Below are positions 26,205 through 35,260 of a stretch of 64,000 nucleotides of DNA, in pieces. Position numbers and translations under genes: made by a program. The DNA comes from Streptomyces kanamyceticus (GTDB taxonomy: Bacteria; Actinomycetota; Actinomycetes; Streptomycetales; Streptomycetaceae): the NCBI RefSeq assembly GCF_008704495.1, contig NZ_CP023699.1, positions 1,550,001 to 1,614,000 on the forward strand. The letters are read 5' to 3'. The number at the start of each line of letters is the position of its first letter. Position 1 is the first letter of the stretch. Under the pieces are notes generated by a model. That model did not search any database and was not told the DNA's origin. It saw only the letters and a program-made list of their open reading frames with translations.

Positions 26205-27160
26205 GGCGCAACTCCTTGCGTCAGCAGGTCAGCGAATGCGGCGGACATCGGGAGGTCGGTGGATTCTTCCAGCCACCCCCACTGTCCGTTCGGGTTCAGC
26301 TCCAGCCACCAGAGATCACCGGCCTTGTCCACGGCGAGGTCGAAGCTCCCCGACACCAGCCCGAAGTGCTCCAGGTAGGCGAGGAGCGCCTTCTCCACCC
26401 GGCCGGGCAGATCCACCACGCGGTAGGACAGGGCCGAGTAGTCCTTGCGCCAGTCCAGCATCTCGGACTCGATCCGTACGGCGAACACCTCGCGGCCGAC
26501 GACCAGCACGCGCAGATCTGCTGCCTTGTCGACCACGGCCTGGAACAGGTGCGGCACTACGGCGACGCTCTCGTTGATCTCGGTCGCGGTGACCGGGTCG
26601 GCCCACCCGGTAACGGGAACGCCGTCGCGCTGGTAGGGCGTCCACCGGAGCGTCTTGAAGATCACCTGATCGTGGCTGCCGACGAAGGCCCGCGCCTCGT
26701 GCGGGTCGTTGGTGACGAGCGTCGGCGGCACGGTCAGCCCAAGGCGCTGGGCGATGGCGAGCTGGGCGGGCTTGTAGTCGGCGGCGGCGTTGTGCAGTGG
26801 GTGGTTGACCCACAGCGGCCCGTCGAGGGCGTACAGGGTGCCGCCGAGCCCGTAGCGGGTCTGGGCCGCCGCGAACCGCGCGTCGTCCGGGCCGAGGTGG
26901 CCGAAGGCGGGCCACACCGGGCGGCGCCAGTACACCGACCGGACCTGGGCCAGGTCCACGGTCCGCGACGGGGTGCGGAGTTGCCCGGCCACGGGGGCCG
27001 GGCAGCTTCCGAACTGAGCGGAGACCGTCAGGGCCGCCCCGATGTCGGCGGGGTTGAACCTGGTCACCGGCACGCCTCGCCGGTTCAGCTCGTTGATCAC
27101 CATGTCGGCGGTGAGGTCATCCGCCTCGGTGGCCACGAGCACCGGCCTCTCGTCGGTCAT
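26201..27160 (-). CDS. tgmB: ATP-grasp graspetide maturase
   Basis: A 319-residue ATP-grasp ligase. Visible are the N-terminal pre-ATP domain (VLVATEADDLTADMVINELNRRG), the SVYWRRP motif and NHPLHNAAADYKPAQL shared by MvdD/TgmB-type maturases, the nucleotide-binding strand VIFKTL, and the Mg-binding WWLELNPNGQWGWLE near the C-terminus. It forms ester or amide side-chain crosslinks in the precursor peptide. The precursor gene lies immediately upstream (3 bp gap). Confidence 0.9.
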   Translation of the reverse strand: MTDERPVLVATEADDLTADMVINELNRRGVPVTRFNPADIGAALTVSAQFGSCPAPVAGQLRTPSRTVDLAQVRSVYWRRPVWPAFGHLGPDDARFAAAQTRYGLGGTLYALDGPLWVNHPLHNAAADYKPAQLAIAQRLGLTVPPTLVTNDPHEARAFVGSHDQVIFKTLRWTPYQRDGVPVTGWADPVTATEINESVAVVPHLFQAVVDKAADLRVLVVGREVFAVRIESEMLDWRKDYSALSYRVVDLPGRVEKALLAYLEHFGLVSGSFDLAVDKAGDLWWLELNPNGQWGWLEESTDLPMSAAFADLLTQGVAP

Positions 27161-27163
27161 CGG

Positions 27164-27418
27164 TCAGTCCTGCTCGTCGTCCTGGTCGCTCCCCTGATCG
27201 GGCGCGGAGTCCGAGTTCGTGGTCGTGCTCGTCTCGGTGCCCTTACTGGTGCCGTGCTTGCCCATCTCGATCACCGTGCCGACGTGGTCGGTGAAGACGC
27301 CGAGCTGGGAGTCGGGGTCGAGCGTGACCGTGGTGTGCGGGCGGTGCGTGACGGTCGGGTACGGGGCGAGCCGATCGGCTCCCCAGGGACGCACGCGGGG
27401 CTCAACTGCGGTGGACAT
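27164..27418 (-). CDS. tgmA: graspetide precursor peptide
   Basis: An 84-residue peptide. The leader contains PWGADRLAPYPT (11-22) and the conserved LDPDSQLGVFTDHVGTVIEM (33-52) seen in putative ATP-grasp target RiPPs (TIGR04186). The C-terminal core (about 54-84) is rich in Thr/Ser nucleophiles (KHGTSKGTETSTTTNS) followed by Asp/Glu acceptors (DQGSDQDDEQD), as expected for side-chain omega-ester crosslinking. AAGGAGG lies 6 bases before the ATG at 27418, a very strong ribosome binding site. Confidence 0.88.
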   Translation of the reverse strand: MSTAVEPRVRPWGADRLAPYPTVTHRPHTTVTLDPDSQLGVFTDHVGTVIEMGKHGTSKGTETSTTTNSDSAPDQGSDQDDEQD

Positions 27419-27531
27419 CCTGGCCTCCTTGATGGCGATGGCTGCTGCCGAATCAGAAGCTACGGTCACCGTGGATGCAGTAGGACTGACTGTGGGTACG
27501 GGTTAGACGGACCGAGGGCACAGGGGGCGGC

Positions 27532-28635
27532 ATGGCCGCGAAGGAAGTGACCCGCGGACGCGCGACCGCGGGCACGATCGCCGGGTTCGTCCTGCGCGTC
27601 GCCCGGGAGAGTACGAGCATCCGCACACAGGTCGGCATGGCCGAAGCGATCGGCGTCGATCTCGCCACCTGGCAGGGCTGGGAGACCGGACGACGACCGC
27701 TCGCCAACGTGAAGGCCGGGGCCCTCCTCAACATCCGGCGCCGGTTACTCGCGCTCGGCGCGGACCCCCATGTCCTTCACCTTCTCGACCCGGCGATGGA
27801 CGCGGACCGCGTCATCACCTCCACGATCCATCCGGAGATCAACGACCTTCACCCTCTCGCGAGTTGGGTGCACACCCGCGATACGGCCCACATGATCGCC
27901 TGGGCGCTGAACGGGACCGCTCCACGCGCTCTCGTTCGCAGCGCGACGACGGGACGTCGCGGCCCCGTCGCCAAGGCCCCGCTCTTACCCACGTCCGACC
28001 GCGACGTGTTCTTCGCGCACCTCCGGGAGACCGCCGAATCCGCGTTGCGCGCCGGAGACGGCGGTTTGCTGCTGCACCGCCAGACCCTCTACCTCTGCTC
28101 CTACGACCGAGGCTCCGAGGCGACGTCGTGGATGGTGCACGCGCTACACGGCCGCCGCGACCTGATTTCCGCACGCGGCTGGACCCCGCACTGGGCCACC
28201 GCAAGGTCAACCGCCGCCGCGCTGGTACGGCTCGGTGACCGTCAACCGCTGCTCGACTTCATCGAGCGAGGCTTGGCGGACGACGACTCCGCAGAGATCG
28301 CGAACCTCAACTACTGGGCCTACTGGCTCGGTTCGATCCGCGAGCCGCAGCCAGACGATGGCTTCATGCGGCGCGGCCCAACCAACTGGGAGCCCGTACG
28401 GCTCCTTCGGGGCCTCGCCGCCGGTCTTCAGCAGGCTCCGGCGTACATGGACCTCTACGTCCACTCACTCTGGGCCCTCCTCACTACCAACCGGTGGCTA
28501 CCCCTGGCAGATCCCGTCCTCGCTGACAAGCTCGCCGCGCACACCGCCCGACTCCTCGATCACGACGGGATCTCCCCGCGAGCCAGGCGGGAACTCAGTT
28601 CGGTGCATTACGTTCTACGCGAGAACCGCACATGA
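27532..28635 (+). CDS. XRE-like regulator divergent from the graspetide cluster
   Basis: A 367-residue protein with an N-terminal helix-turn-helix resembling Cro/CI (GFVLRVARESTSIRTQVGMAEAIGVDLATWQGWETGRR, residues about 18-55) and a long helical C-terminal domain. It is transcribed divergently from the RiPP precursor gene with 113 bp between them, so it is a candidate regulator of that cluster. Its stop overlaps an ATG of the HD-domain frame. Confidence 0.75.
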   Translation: MAAKEVTRGRATAGTIAGFVLRVARESTSIRTQVGMAEAIGVDLATWQGWETGRRPLANVKAGALLNIRRRLLALGADPHVLHLLDPAMDADRVITSTIHPEINDLHPLASWVHTRDTAHMIAWALNGTAPRALVRSATTGRRGPVAKAPLLPTSDRDVFFAHLRETAESALRAGDGGLLLHRQTLYLCSYDRGSEATSWMVHALHGRRDLISARGWTPHWATARSTAAALVRLGDRQPLLDFIERGLADDDSAEIANLNYWAYWLGSIREPQPDDGFMRRGPTNWEPVRLLRGLAAGLQQAPAYMDLYVHSLWALLTTNRWLPLADPVLADKLAAHTARLLDHDGISPRARRELSSVHYVLRENRT

Positions 28636-28655
28636 CACATCGGAGGACGCATCTC

Positions 28656-29237
28656 ATGGCGGACACAGAGCAGGAGCAGGCAAAGGGCACCACGGGCTTC
28701 CTGCTGGAGATGGGGATGCTCAAGCGTGCCAAGCGGTCGGGCTGGTGGATCGCCGGGGTCAAGGACCCCGAGACCATCGCCGAGCACAGCTTCAGGGTCG
28801 CGCTCATCGGCTCCGTGCTCGCCATGATGGAGGGCGCCGACCCGGCGAAGACCGCCCTCCTCGGCCTGTGGCACGACACCCAGGAGACCCGCGTCAGCGA
28901 CATCCCCCACATCGGCCGCCGCTACCTCGAAGCCGCCAGCAACGAGAAGGTCACCGCCGACCAAGTATCGGCCGCACACCCGGCGGTGAAGGCCGGGGCC
29001 CAACGGATCGTGGAGGAGTACGAGAACGGCGACTCCCTCGAAGTCATCTGCGCGCACGACGCCGACAAACTCGAATGCCTCCTCCAAGCTGTCGAGTACC
29101 GCGAACAGGGCTGCTCGAACGTCCAGCCCTGGATCGACAGCAGCGTCGCCAAGCTCAAGACCACCTCCGCGCAGTCCCTCGCCGACGCCGCGCTCACCAT
29201 GACCTCGATCGAGTGGCAGCAGACGTATCTCCGCTGA
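28656..29237 (+). CDS. HD-domain hydrolase, YfbR/HDDC2-like
   Basis: A 193-residue metal-dependent phosphohydrolase. Motifs are ETIAEHSFRVALIG (first His), LLGLWHDTQETRVSDIPH (HD) and ICAHDADKLECLLQA (distal Asp), the pattern of 5'-deoxynucleotidase YfbR and HDDC2 proteins. ATG 28656 is preferred because GGAGG lies about 10 bases upstream; an in-frame ATG at 28632 overlaps the previous stop. It might dephosphorylate nucleotides; no cluster role is established. Confidence 0.85.
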   Translation: MADTEQEQAKGTTGFLLEMGMLKRAKRSGWWIAGVKDPETIAEHSFRVALIGSVLAMMEGADPAKTALLGLWHDTQETRVSDIPHIGRRYLEAASNEKVTADQVSAAHPAVKAGAQRIVEEYENGDSLEVICAHDADKLECLLQAVEYREQGCSNVQPWIDSSVAKLKTTSAQSLADAALTMTSIEWQQTYLR

Positions 29238-29305
29238 AGGGAGATTGGCCCGGTGCACCGTTCCTCCCCAGGGCGAGCAGCGGGCTCGACCTCATCACGA
29301 CGTCG

Positions 29306-32300
29306 CTACACGGGCGGTGCGTCGTGAGCGCTGTCCGGCGGTGCGGCCTGTGTGTGGCCCATCGCGGTTCGGTTGGCGTACGAGGAGTCGGGTTTCGGAG
29401 ATGAGGGCGCCGCGGCCTCTTCGGCGTCGACGTGCTGACGCCCGTGCTCAGCTCGCAGACTCGCCTCCTTCTGGAGGCCGGACATGCGGTGGTCTGCGCC
29501 GTGAGCAGTGCTGCGAGCCTTGATGGCCTCGGCCCGGAGCTGCTTGGCTGCCTCGTTGTCCTTGGCCTTGGCCCGCCGAAGCAGCGCGGCCTTCTCCTGC
29601 TGCGGCATGTCCGCTTCCCTCAGCACTGCTTCGTACTCGTTGACGGGTCCGGCCTGCCGGGTAACGTCCTGGAGCCGCGTGTCCATCTGCTCCAGCTCCT
29701 GGACGGTCTCCTCACGGGTACGAAGGAGTGCTTCCCGGTCTGCCTCGACCGCAGCACGCTCGTCACCACGGAGTGCCGCCCGGCCGAAACGGCCCGTCGC
29801 GGCCAGCTGCTGTTCAAGACCTCCGATACGGGCTTCTGTGCCGTTCAGTCGAGCGGTGCGTTCCGCGATCGTGCCGTCCAGCAACAGGACTTCGCGGATG
29901 GCCACGGCCCGTTCGGCAACGTCCTGATGACGGCGTTGGAGCGCGAGCGACTTGGGGCCTGCTCCGGCAGCAGCCTCCTGTTCGGCACGATCGGCGGCGC
30001 CTTCCGCCTTGTCCGCCGCCGCCGTCGTGGCGCGGGCGGCGATGGCAGCCTTGCGCACGGCGTCACGCAGTGCCGAGTTACCGAGGTGAGCGTATGGACG
30101 GTCAGCCGTCGGCGCGGGTTCCGAACGTGTGGCCGACTCCGTGGTCGGCTCGGCGTTCGCCAGTATGGGGCGGTCCTCGTGGTCCGGAGTCTCCTCGGGA
30201 GTGTCGGCGTCGTGGTGCTCGTCGGCGCCGGGGGCTCGCGGGATCGGGAGGTCCGCTACGGCCTGACGGACGTGGGCGGGGACCGCGTTCTTGGGGAGTT
30301 CGGTGAGGATCATGCGTTCCTCGGTGCCGTTCTCGATCTCGCGGATGAGGCCCGAGACGGCGCGGTCAAGCTGCTCCTGGTCGGTGAGTGCGTCGCCGTG
30401 GCGGGCGCGGTCGGCGTCGGTCTCGTAGACGGAGAGCGGCAGGAAGAGGTGGGACTCGGCCTTGTCCCTCGACATCATGGTGTAGAGGGCGTTCGCCTGA
30501 GCGCCGGGTCCGTAGACCAGGGCCTCTTGGACGGTGAGGCCCTGCGACTTGTGGCCGGTGATCGCGTATCCGAGGCTGAGTCCGCCCTGTGCGATGTAGT
30601 CGGCGTCGATCCATTCGGCAACGTCGCGGTGGCCGTCCTCGGTCTTCTCTCGCCACTCGACCAGCACCCGGCGTTCCTCGTCCACGGCTCGCACGATTCC
30701 GCGGTAGCCGTTCAGGACGTCTTCGCTCGCGCCTCGGCTCTTCTTGCCTCGGTAGTCGTTGACCCGTAGGAGGACCTGGTCGCCGACGGACAGGGTCAGC
30801 TCGCCGCCACCGGGCAGCGCGTATGCGTGCTCGGGGCCGGTGAGGTCGCCGTTCTCCTTCCGCAGTGCGCGGGCGCCGGTGTTCAGCTCTTCCACGATCT
30901 CGTTGGTGGCGGCGAGCATGAGGAGCTGCTGCACGGCGGTGTGGTCGTCGGTGTGCGCGGCCCGCTTGTCGGCCCAGACGGTGAGCATCGCGGCGAGGGT
31001 GGCGTCCTTGTCCGCGAGAGCGTGCACGCGCCCGGTCCCGGCGAAGATGCGGAGCGATTCCACGCGGTTGTCGTCGCGCCAGAGCTCCAGTGCCCGGCGC
31101 TCGACCATGTCCTTCTGGCGGAAATTCTGGCTGAGGGTGAGTCCGCCGACGATGTGGTGCACGGCAGCGAAGGAACCGCCGATGCCGGGCGAGTGGAGCT
31201 GCTTGGGGTCACCGATACCGACGATCTTCGTGTCGGTTTCCGCGGCGTGGGTGAGGAGTTCGGCGATGTCGCGGTCATCGCACATCGCGGCCTCGTCCAC
31301 GACCAACACGTCCACGCCGGTGAGGCCGGAGCCTCCGTTGCGGATGCCGGTCAACCAGGACGCGAGGGTGCGGGACTCGATGCCCGCCTCGGCCTTCAGG
31401 TTCGCGGCGGCGACGGCGGCCGTGCTCGCGCCGGCGATGACGAGACCGTGCGCCTCCCACGCCTGCCGCGCGGTGTCCATGATCGTGGTCTTGCCCGCTC
31501 CGGCGATGCCCACGACGGCGTCGATTCCGTGCCCGGCCGTGAGCAGCCGTTCGAGGACGGCACGCTGTTCGTCGGAGAACGTGAAGCTGCCACCGTGCTG
31601 GGCCTCGACGGTGGACAGCGTCATGTCGACCGTGTCGCTGCTGACGACGGCGGCCTGAGTCCCGAGCCGGTTCGTGGCTTCGGAGACGATCAGCGCTTCG
31701 GCCGCCACGACATCCGCCGTGGTGTACCGCTCGGCGTGCGCGAAGTGCTGGGCGCCCTTCGGGCTGAGCTGGACCGCGTACCCGGCTTGCCGCAGTACGG
31801 AGTTGGTGAGCTGTTCGGCCTCGGCGGCGTCCGCGACGCCGTACGGGAGGGCGTCCAGCACGGCGGCGATGGCGGCGGCGTGGGTGAACTCCTTGGAGTG
31901 GCTGGTCAAACCGGTCTTCGGGTCGAAGACCTGGGCGCACAGCTCGTCCAGGGTGGGGTTCTGGTCTGCTCGGTCCTGTTCCATCGCGCTGGCTGCGATG
32001 GCGTCGGGGTCGTCTCCGGCCGCCCGGCCCTCGGCCTGCCAGTAGGCGCGGAGAACATCGTCCCCGACCCCGGCGGCCTCGCCGTTCTTCGCGGCCTTGG
32101 ACGCGGTGGAGGCGGCGGTACGCTCGCGGGTCGTGGCGCTGTCGTAGTCGATGCCGAGTTTCGTCAGCAGGTCCCGGACCTGGCTGTCGCGCTTGCTGAA
32201 CAGCCGGATCGTGGCCTCGGGAATCGCTGCGATCTCCCAGGCTCCGGTCCGCTCCTCACGACGGAAGCTGATGCCGAACGTGTCGGTCAGCTCGCGGCGG

Positions 32301-33751
32301 ATGCGGGCGTTCATGAGGGACTGGGTCGCGCGGGTGTGCCGGTGGAGATCGCGGCCCCCACTGGCCATCGTGGACCACTTGCCGTCGGCGCCCTTGACCA
32401 TGTTGGCGAGGGTGAAGTGCAGGTGGAAGTGGGGGTCCCCGTACGGGGCTCCGTCGACGGGGCGGGCGGCGCGGTGGACCATCATCCAGCCGGAGAACCC
32501 GCTCGTCTTCACGATCTCCGCTTCTTCGCCGTCGCCGTGGTGGCCGCGCATGGCGTACGCGGTCCACCGCTCCAGGGCGCCGATGGACTCGCGGCCGGCG
32601 GTCGTGTAGATGCCCTCGACCTGGGCGGCGATCTCCTCGGGCGCGTACGCGAGGAACGCGGACTTCGACTTCGCCAGGTCCAAGGTGACGTCGGCACCGC
32701 GGTTGCCGACCTGCACGCGACCTTCGAGGAGGGCGGCCTTGATCTCCTCGGCGTCCCACACGTCCTCGGGCGTGAGCCCTGCCGCCTTGGCCATCGCGAC
32801 GGCTTCGCGGACATCCATCGGCAGGTCCCGGAGACGACGGCCACCTTCGCCTTCGGTCTGGGCGTATCGGCGCTTCATGGACGCCGCGTCGAACAGGTCG
32901 GCGGGCTGCTGTCCGGTCTCGGCGGCGCGGGCCTCGACCGCGCGCAGGAGGGCACGGGCGTCCAGGTGACCGCCCGCCTCGGCGGCGACGGCCTTCTCCA
33001 CCGTGTCCTCGCCGTAGAGGTCGACGGCGTTGATGCCGACGGCATCGGCGAGCTTCAGCACCGTCGAGACGGGGACGCGGTGCGTCTCGCCGAATCGCTT
33101 GAGCTGGCTCTCCATCCGGCGGAATGCGTCCTGCTTGCGCTTGGAATCGAGCAGGGAGGTCGGGTTCACGCTGCGTTCGGCGGCGGCGCGACGGATGGCG
33201 CGGGCCAGTGGGGCGGCGGGGAGTTTGGCGGCCGAGGCGATGGCCAGCTTGGGTTCCACGCGGGTCTGCCCGGTCCGGGGGTCTTCCCCGAGCATGAGGC
33301 GCCGGGCGGCCGCGAACTGCTCGGGGACGAGGGTGCTGCCGGGCGTGATGTCGAACTCGGTGAGCCCGCCGCCGATCCAGACCAGGGGCCTTTCGCTGGC
33401 GTCCAGGTGGTAGTCCACCTGTCCGTCGGAGGCTCTCGGGGGAAGGGCCTGTTCGCCGTAGAGGTCGCGGGCGTCGAGCCCGGCTGCGGCGGCGACTTCA
33501 ACGGCGTCGAACCCGGTGAACCGCGCAGCGCCCTTGCTGCGGAGGAGTCCGCGGGCACGGAAGAAGGCGCGCTTGGCCTCGCGGTTGGCGAGCAGGGAGG
33601 CGACGGGGGCACCGGCGGCTTCGGCCTTCGCCTCGATGGCGGCAATGAGGGGCGCGGCGTCGACCGCGACGGACTTCCCGCATCCGTGGCCGCCGGTAAG
33701 GCGGTACTCAACCTGCCCGTCGGAGGGGCCGATCATGGTCACCCATCCCAT
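29306..33751 (-). CDS. MobF-family relaxase-helicase (TrwC/TraA-like)
   Basis: A 1,481-residue protein. The N-terminal ~330 residues contain QVEYRL- and QVDYHL-type strands and three similar short modules (e.g. AAAAGLDARDLYGE, LADAVGINAVDLYGE). The TrwC relaxase domain follows with the metal-binding HFHLH triad (His441, 443, 445). A RecD-like helicase has Walker A GIAGAGKTT (Lys754) and Walker B VLVVDEAAM, ending with the YAITGHKSQGLTV motif. A helical, charged C-terminal tail lies beyond about residue 1,200. It should nick oriT and unwind DNA for transfer. ATG 33751 is chosen; an in-frame TTG at 33763 and ATG at 33736 are alternatives. Confidence 0.9.
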   Translation of the reverse strand: MGWVTMIGPSDGQVEYRLTGGHGCGKSVAVDAAPLIAAIEAKAEAAGAPVASLLANREAKRAFFRARGLLRSKGAARFTGFDAVEVAAAAGLDARDLYGEQALPPRASDGQVDYHLDASERPLVWIGGGLTEFDITPGSTLVPEQFAAARRLMLGEDPRTGQTRVEPKLAIASAAKLPAAPLARAIRRAAAERSVNPTSLLDSKRKQDAFRRMESQLKRFGETHRVPVSTVLKLADAVGINAVDLYGEDTVEKAVAAEAGGHLDARALLRAVEARAAETGQQPADLFDAASMKRRYAQTEGEGGRRLRDLPMDVREAVAMAKAAGLTPEDVWDAEEIKAALLEGRVQVGNRGADVTLDLAKSKSAFLAYAPEEIAAQVEGIYTTAGRESIGALERWTAYAMRGHHGDGEEAEIVKTSGFSGWMMVHRAARPVDGAPYGDPHFHLHFTLANMVKGADGKWSTMASGGRDLHRHTRATQSLMNARIRRELTDTFGISFRREERTGAWEIAAIPEATIRLFSKRDSQVRDLLTKLGIDYDSATTRERTAASTASKAAKNGEAAGVGDDVLRAYWQAEGRAAGDDPDAIAASAMEQDRADQNPTLDELCAQVFDPKTGLTSHSKEFTHAAAIAAVLDALPYGVADAAEAEQLTNSVLRQAGYAVQLSPKGAQHFAHAERYTTADVVAAEALIVSEATNRLGTQAAVVSSDTVDMTLSTVEAQHGGSFTFSDEQRAVLERLLTAGHGIDAVVGIAGAGKTTIMDTARQAWEAHGLVIAGASTAAVAAANLKAEAGIESRTLASWLTGIRNGGSGLTGVDVLVVDEAAMCDDRDIAELLTHAAETDTKIVGIGDPKQLHSPGIGGSFAAVHHIVGGLTLSQNFRQKDMVERRALELWRDDNRVESLRIFAGTGRVHALADKDATLAAMLTVWADKRAAHTDDHTAVQQLLMLAATNEIVEELNTGARALRKENGDLTGPEHAYALPGGGELTLSVGDQVLLRVNDYRGKKSRGASEDVLNGYRGIVRAVDEERRVLVEWREKTEDGHRDVAEWIDADYIAQGGLSLGYAITGHKSQGLTVQEALVYGPGAQANALYTMMSRDKAESHLFLPLSVYETDADRARHGDALTDQEQLDRAVSGLIREIENGTEERMILTELPKNAVPAHVRQAVADLPIPRAPGADEHHDADTPEETPDHEDRPILANAEPTTESATRSEPAPTADRPYAHLGNSALRDAVRKAAIAARATTAAADKAEGAADRAEQEAAAGAGPKSLALQRRHQDVAERAVAIREVLLLDGTIAERTARLNGTEARIGGLEQQLAATGRFGRAALRGDERAAVEADREALLRTREETVQELEQMDTRLQDVTRQAGPVNEYEAVLREADMPQQEKAALLRRAKAKDNEAAKQLRAEAIKARSTAHGADHRMSGLQKEASLRAEHGRQHVDAEEAAAPSSPKPDSSYANRTAMGHTQAAPPDSAHDAPPV

Positions 33752-33805
33752 CGGCCCGCTCAACCCCCGCTCTCATTCGGTCAGTTTCAGTCGTCTTGGC
33801 TGATT

Positions 33806-33828
33806 GTATCGTCACGAAGTGACGATAC
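33806..33828. promoter_or_regulatory. perfect inverted repeat upstream of the relaxase gene
   Basis: Arms GTATCGTCAC / GTGACGATAC separated by GAA, 55-77 bp before the relaxase start, in an AT-richer patch. It looks like an operator for a dimeric repressor or a relaxosome binding site. Confidence 0.65.
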
Positions 33829-33903
33829 CTTGGTCCTCTCAAATCAAGATCATGATCACCGGGGGAACCTCGGACACTCGGACCGGCTTGGTCACTCCTG
33901 CGG

Positions 33904-33924
33904 ATCAGGCTCCTGAAGCCTGAT
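33904..33924. repeat. inverted repeat, oriT candidate
   Basis: Arms ATCAGGCT / AGCCTGAT with a 5-base spacer lie about 150 bp upstream of the relaxase gene in a ~280 bp noncoding stretch. MobF oriTs commonly hold such a short inverted repeat next to the nic site; the nick position cannot be read from the sequence. Confidence 0.4.
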
Positions 33925-34045
33925 GTCCTGTTGGACTGTTACCTCTGTGCGAGGTGCGTGGGCTCAGGTGCCGTACGTGGCTGAGGCGGTGTGACGATCC
34001 GATGTCGGTGCGGTACCTGCGCGGGGCCGGGTCGTTGGTCGGCGT

Positions 34046-34246
34046 ATGGAGCACACCCCGTATCCGGCGGCTTCCCGCCGGTTCGCCGAGTTGTCGGGCC
34101 CGTACTGGATGTCCTCGGACTCCCCGGCGTACGGGGACGACACCGAGGGCCGGTTCGGACCGGGACGTCAGACTCCGCCCTCGTACCCGGGCGATCCGCC
34201 GGAGGGCGGAGCGGGCTCTCGCTCAGTGGGGGCTCGTAGCCGCTGA
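34046..34246 (+). CDS. small orphan protein
   Basis: A 66-residue ORF (MEHTPYPAASRRFAELSGPY...) rich in Pro, Gly and Tyr. Third codon positions are strongly G/C as in real local genes, but there is no obvious ribosome binding site. It is the only rightward ORF in this backbone section, divergent from the relaxase gene. Confidence 0.4.
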   Translation: MEHTPYPAASRRFAELSGPYWMSSDSPAYGDDTEGRFGPGRQTPPSYPGDPPEGGAGSRSVGARSR

Positions 34247-34312
34247 TCCGTCGCCTGCTGTCGGGTCGTGTGGTCGTGGTTGGGCCCTGCTCGATCCGCA
34301 GCGCCTAGTGAC

Positions 34313-34357
34313 ATGACGAAGGTCCCCGCTCCGGAACGGAGCGGGGACCTTCGTCAT
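34313..34357. terminator. very strong bidirectional hairpin
   Basis: A 21-bp perfect stem with a GAA loop between the small rightward ORF and the leftward zinc-finger gene. Confidence 0.8.
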
Positions 34358-34382
34358 GCTGGCCGTGTGGTTCGGCCGACGG

Positions 34383-34559
34383 CTACGTGTTCAGAGGCCA
34401 CTCACCGAACGGCACCGGCGCCTGACCGTGGGCCTCGCGTACGGCTTCGTCCGTACCGCACGTGGTGCAGATGAAGACCTCGCGGTCAGCGGTCAGCCGG
34501 GAGCGTGCGGGTCGTTCACCGAGCGGGCCGCCGCAGCGCGGACAGCGGGTGTCGGTCAC
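34383..34559 (-). CDS. small zinc-ribbon protein
   Basis: A 58-residue protein starting GTG with two CxxC pairs (CPRCGG and CTTCGT) that would form one zinc ribbon. It lies 3 bp downstream of the preceding gene in the leftward operon. Likely a small nucleic-acid-binding protein; specific role unknown. Confidence 0.7.
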   Translation of the reverse strand: MTDTRCPRCGGPLGERPARSRLTADREVFICTTCGTDEAVREAHGQAPVPFGEWPLNT

Positions 34560-34562
34560 GGG

Positions 34563-35216
34563 TTACTCCTCGGGGTGTTCGCGGGCGGTCTTGAGGATCA
34601 GGTTCCAGACCGTACGGGAGTACTCCTTCTCCATCTGAGCTTGAAGTCCCGCGATCAGGTCGGCGTTCTTGGCCCCCGGGTTGGCGTTGAGGGCCTGCCG
34701 GGCGAGCGTGAGCCGTTCGTCTCCCTGGTAGGGGTAGGCCAGTCCGCGGCGGCCCTTGGGTCGCCCGCCGGCATGGCCGCGGCCCTTCCGGTCGGCGAGG
34801 TACTGCCACAGCCTCCAGCGCTTCCACTTCGGGCGCCGCCGGGTGGGGAGTTCGTCCCAGTCGTCGGGCTCGGGCCATCCTTCCGGCGGGTTCTTGACGT
34901 AGTGGGAGACGGTGGTGGAGTTGGCGAACCCGCAGACCTTCGCGGCTTCGGCGGGGCCGACCATCTCTTCGGGGTCGCCGTCGAGCTTGGGCGGGTTCGT
35001 GGTGTTCGCGGCGGCTCGCTTGCGCTGGAGCTCGTGGTGCCACTTCGCCCAGGCGTCGGCGTCCCAGTGCATGACGCCGTCGATCATCTCTGCGATGGGC
35101 GGGTGGTCGTTGTTCTCGCGGTCGGTCCAGAGGTTCTGAAGGGTGGGCTCGCTGATGCCGTGGGCCTTGCGGAGGTCCGCGCGTGAGTAGAGCGTGCGGC
35201 CGGTCTTGCGGGGCAC
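34563..35216 (-). CDS. plasmid-type DNA-binding protein with HTH modules
   Basis: A 217-residue basic protein. TLYSRADLRKAHGISEPTLQ and VGPAEAAKVCGFANSTTVSHYVK look like two helix-turn-helix modules, the second like an excisionase-type recognition helix. The C-terminal part has a Gly/Arg run (GRGHAGGRPKGRRG) and a helical end. GTG 35216 follows AGGAG by 6 bases. It could be a transfer or replication regulator. Confidence 0.65.
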   Translation of the reverse strand: MPRKTGRTLYSRADLRKAHGISEPTLQNLWTDRENNDHPPIAEMIDGVMHWDADAWAKWHHELQRKRAAANTTNPPKLDGDPEEMVGPAEAAKVCGFANSTTVSHYVKNPPEGWPEPDDWDELPTRRRPKWKRWRLWQYLADRKGRGHAGGRPKGRRGLAYPYQGDERLTLARQALNANPGAKNADLIAGLQAQMEKEYSRTVWNLILKTAREHPEE

Positions 35217-35260
35217 GGTCGTCTCCTGTTCTTGGTCGGGCTCGTGACCGCTTGGCTCGG

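Noticed and set aside
30827..33916. Long plus-strand reading frame of over 1,000 codons opposite the relaxase gene
   Set aside because: It is the antisense shadow of the relaxase: Gly/Val/Arg-rich, no motifs, while the opposite strand carries clear HUH and Walker motifs.
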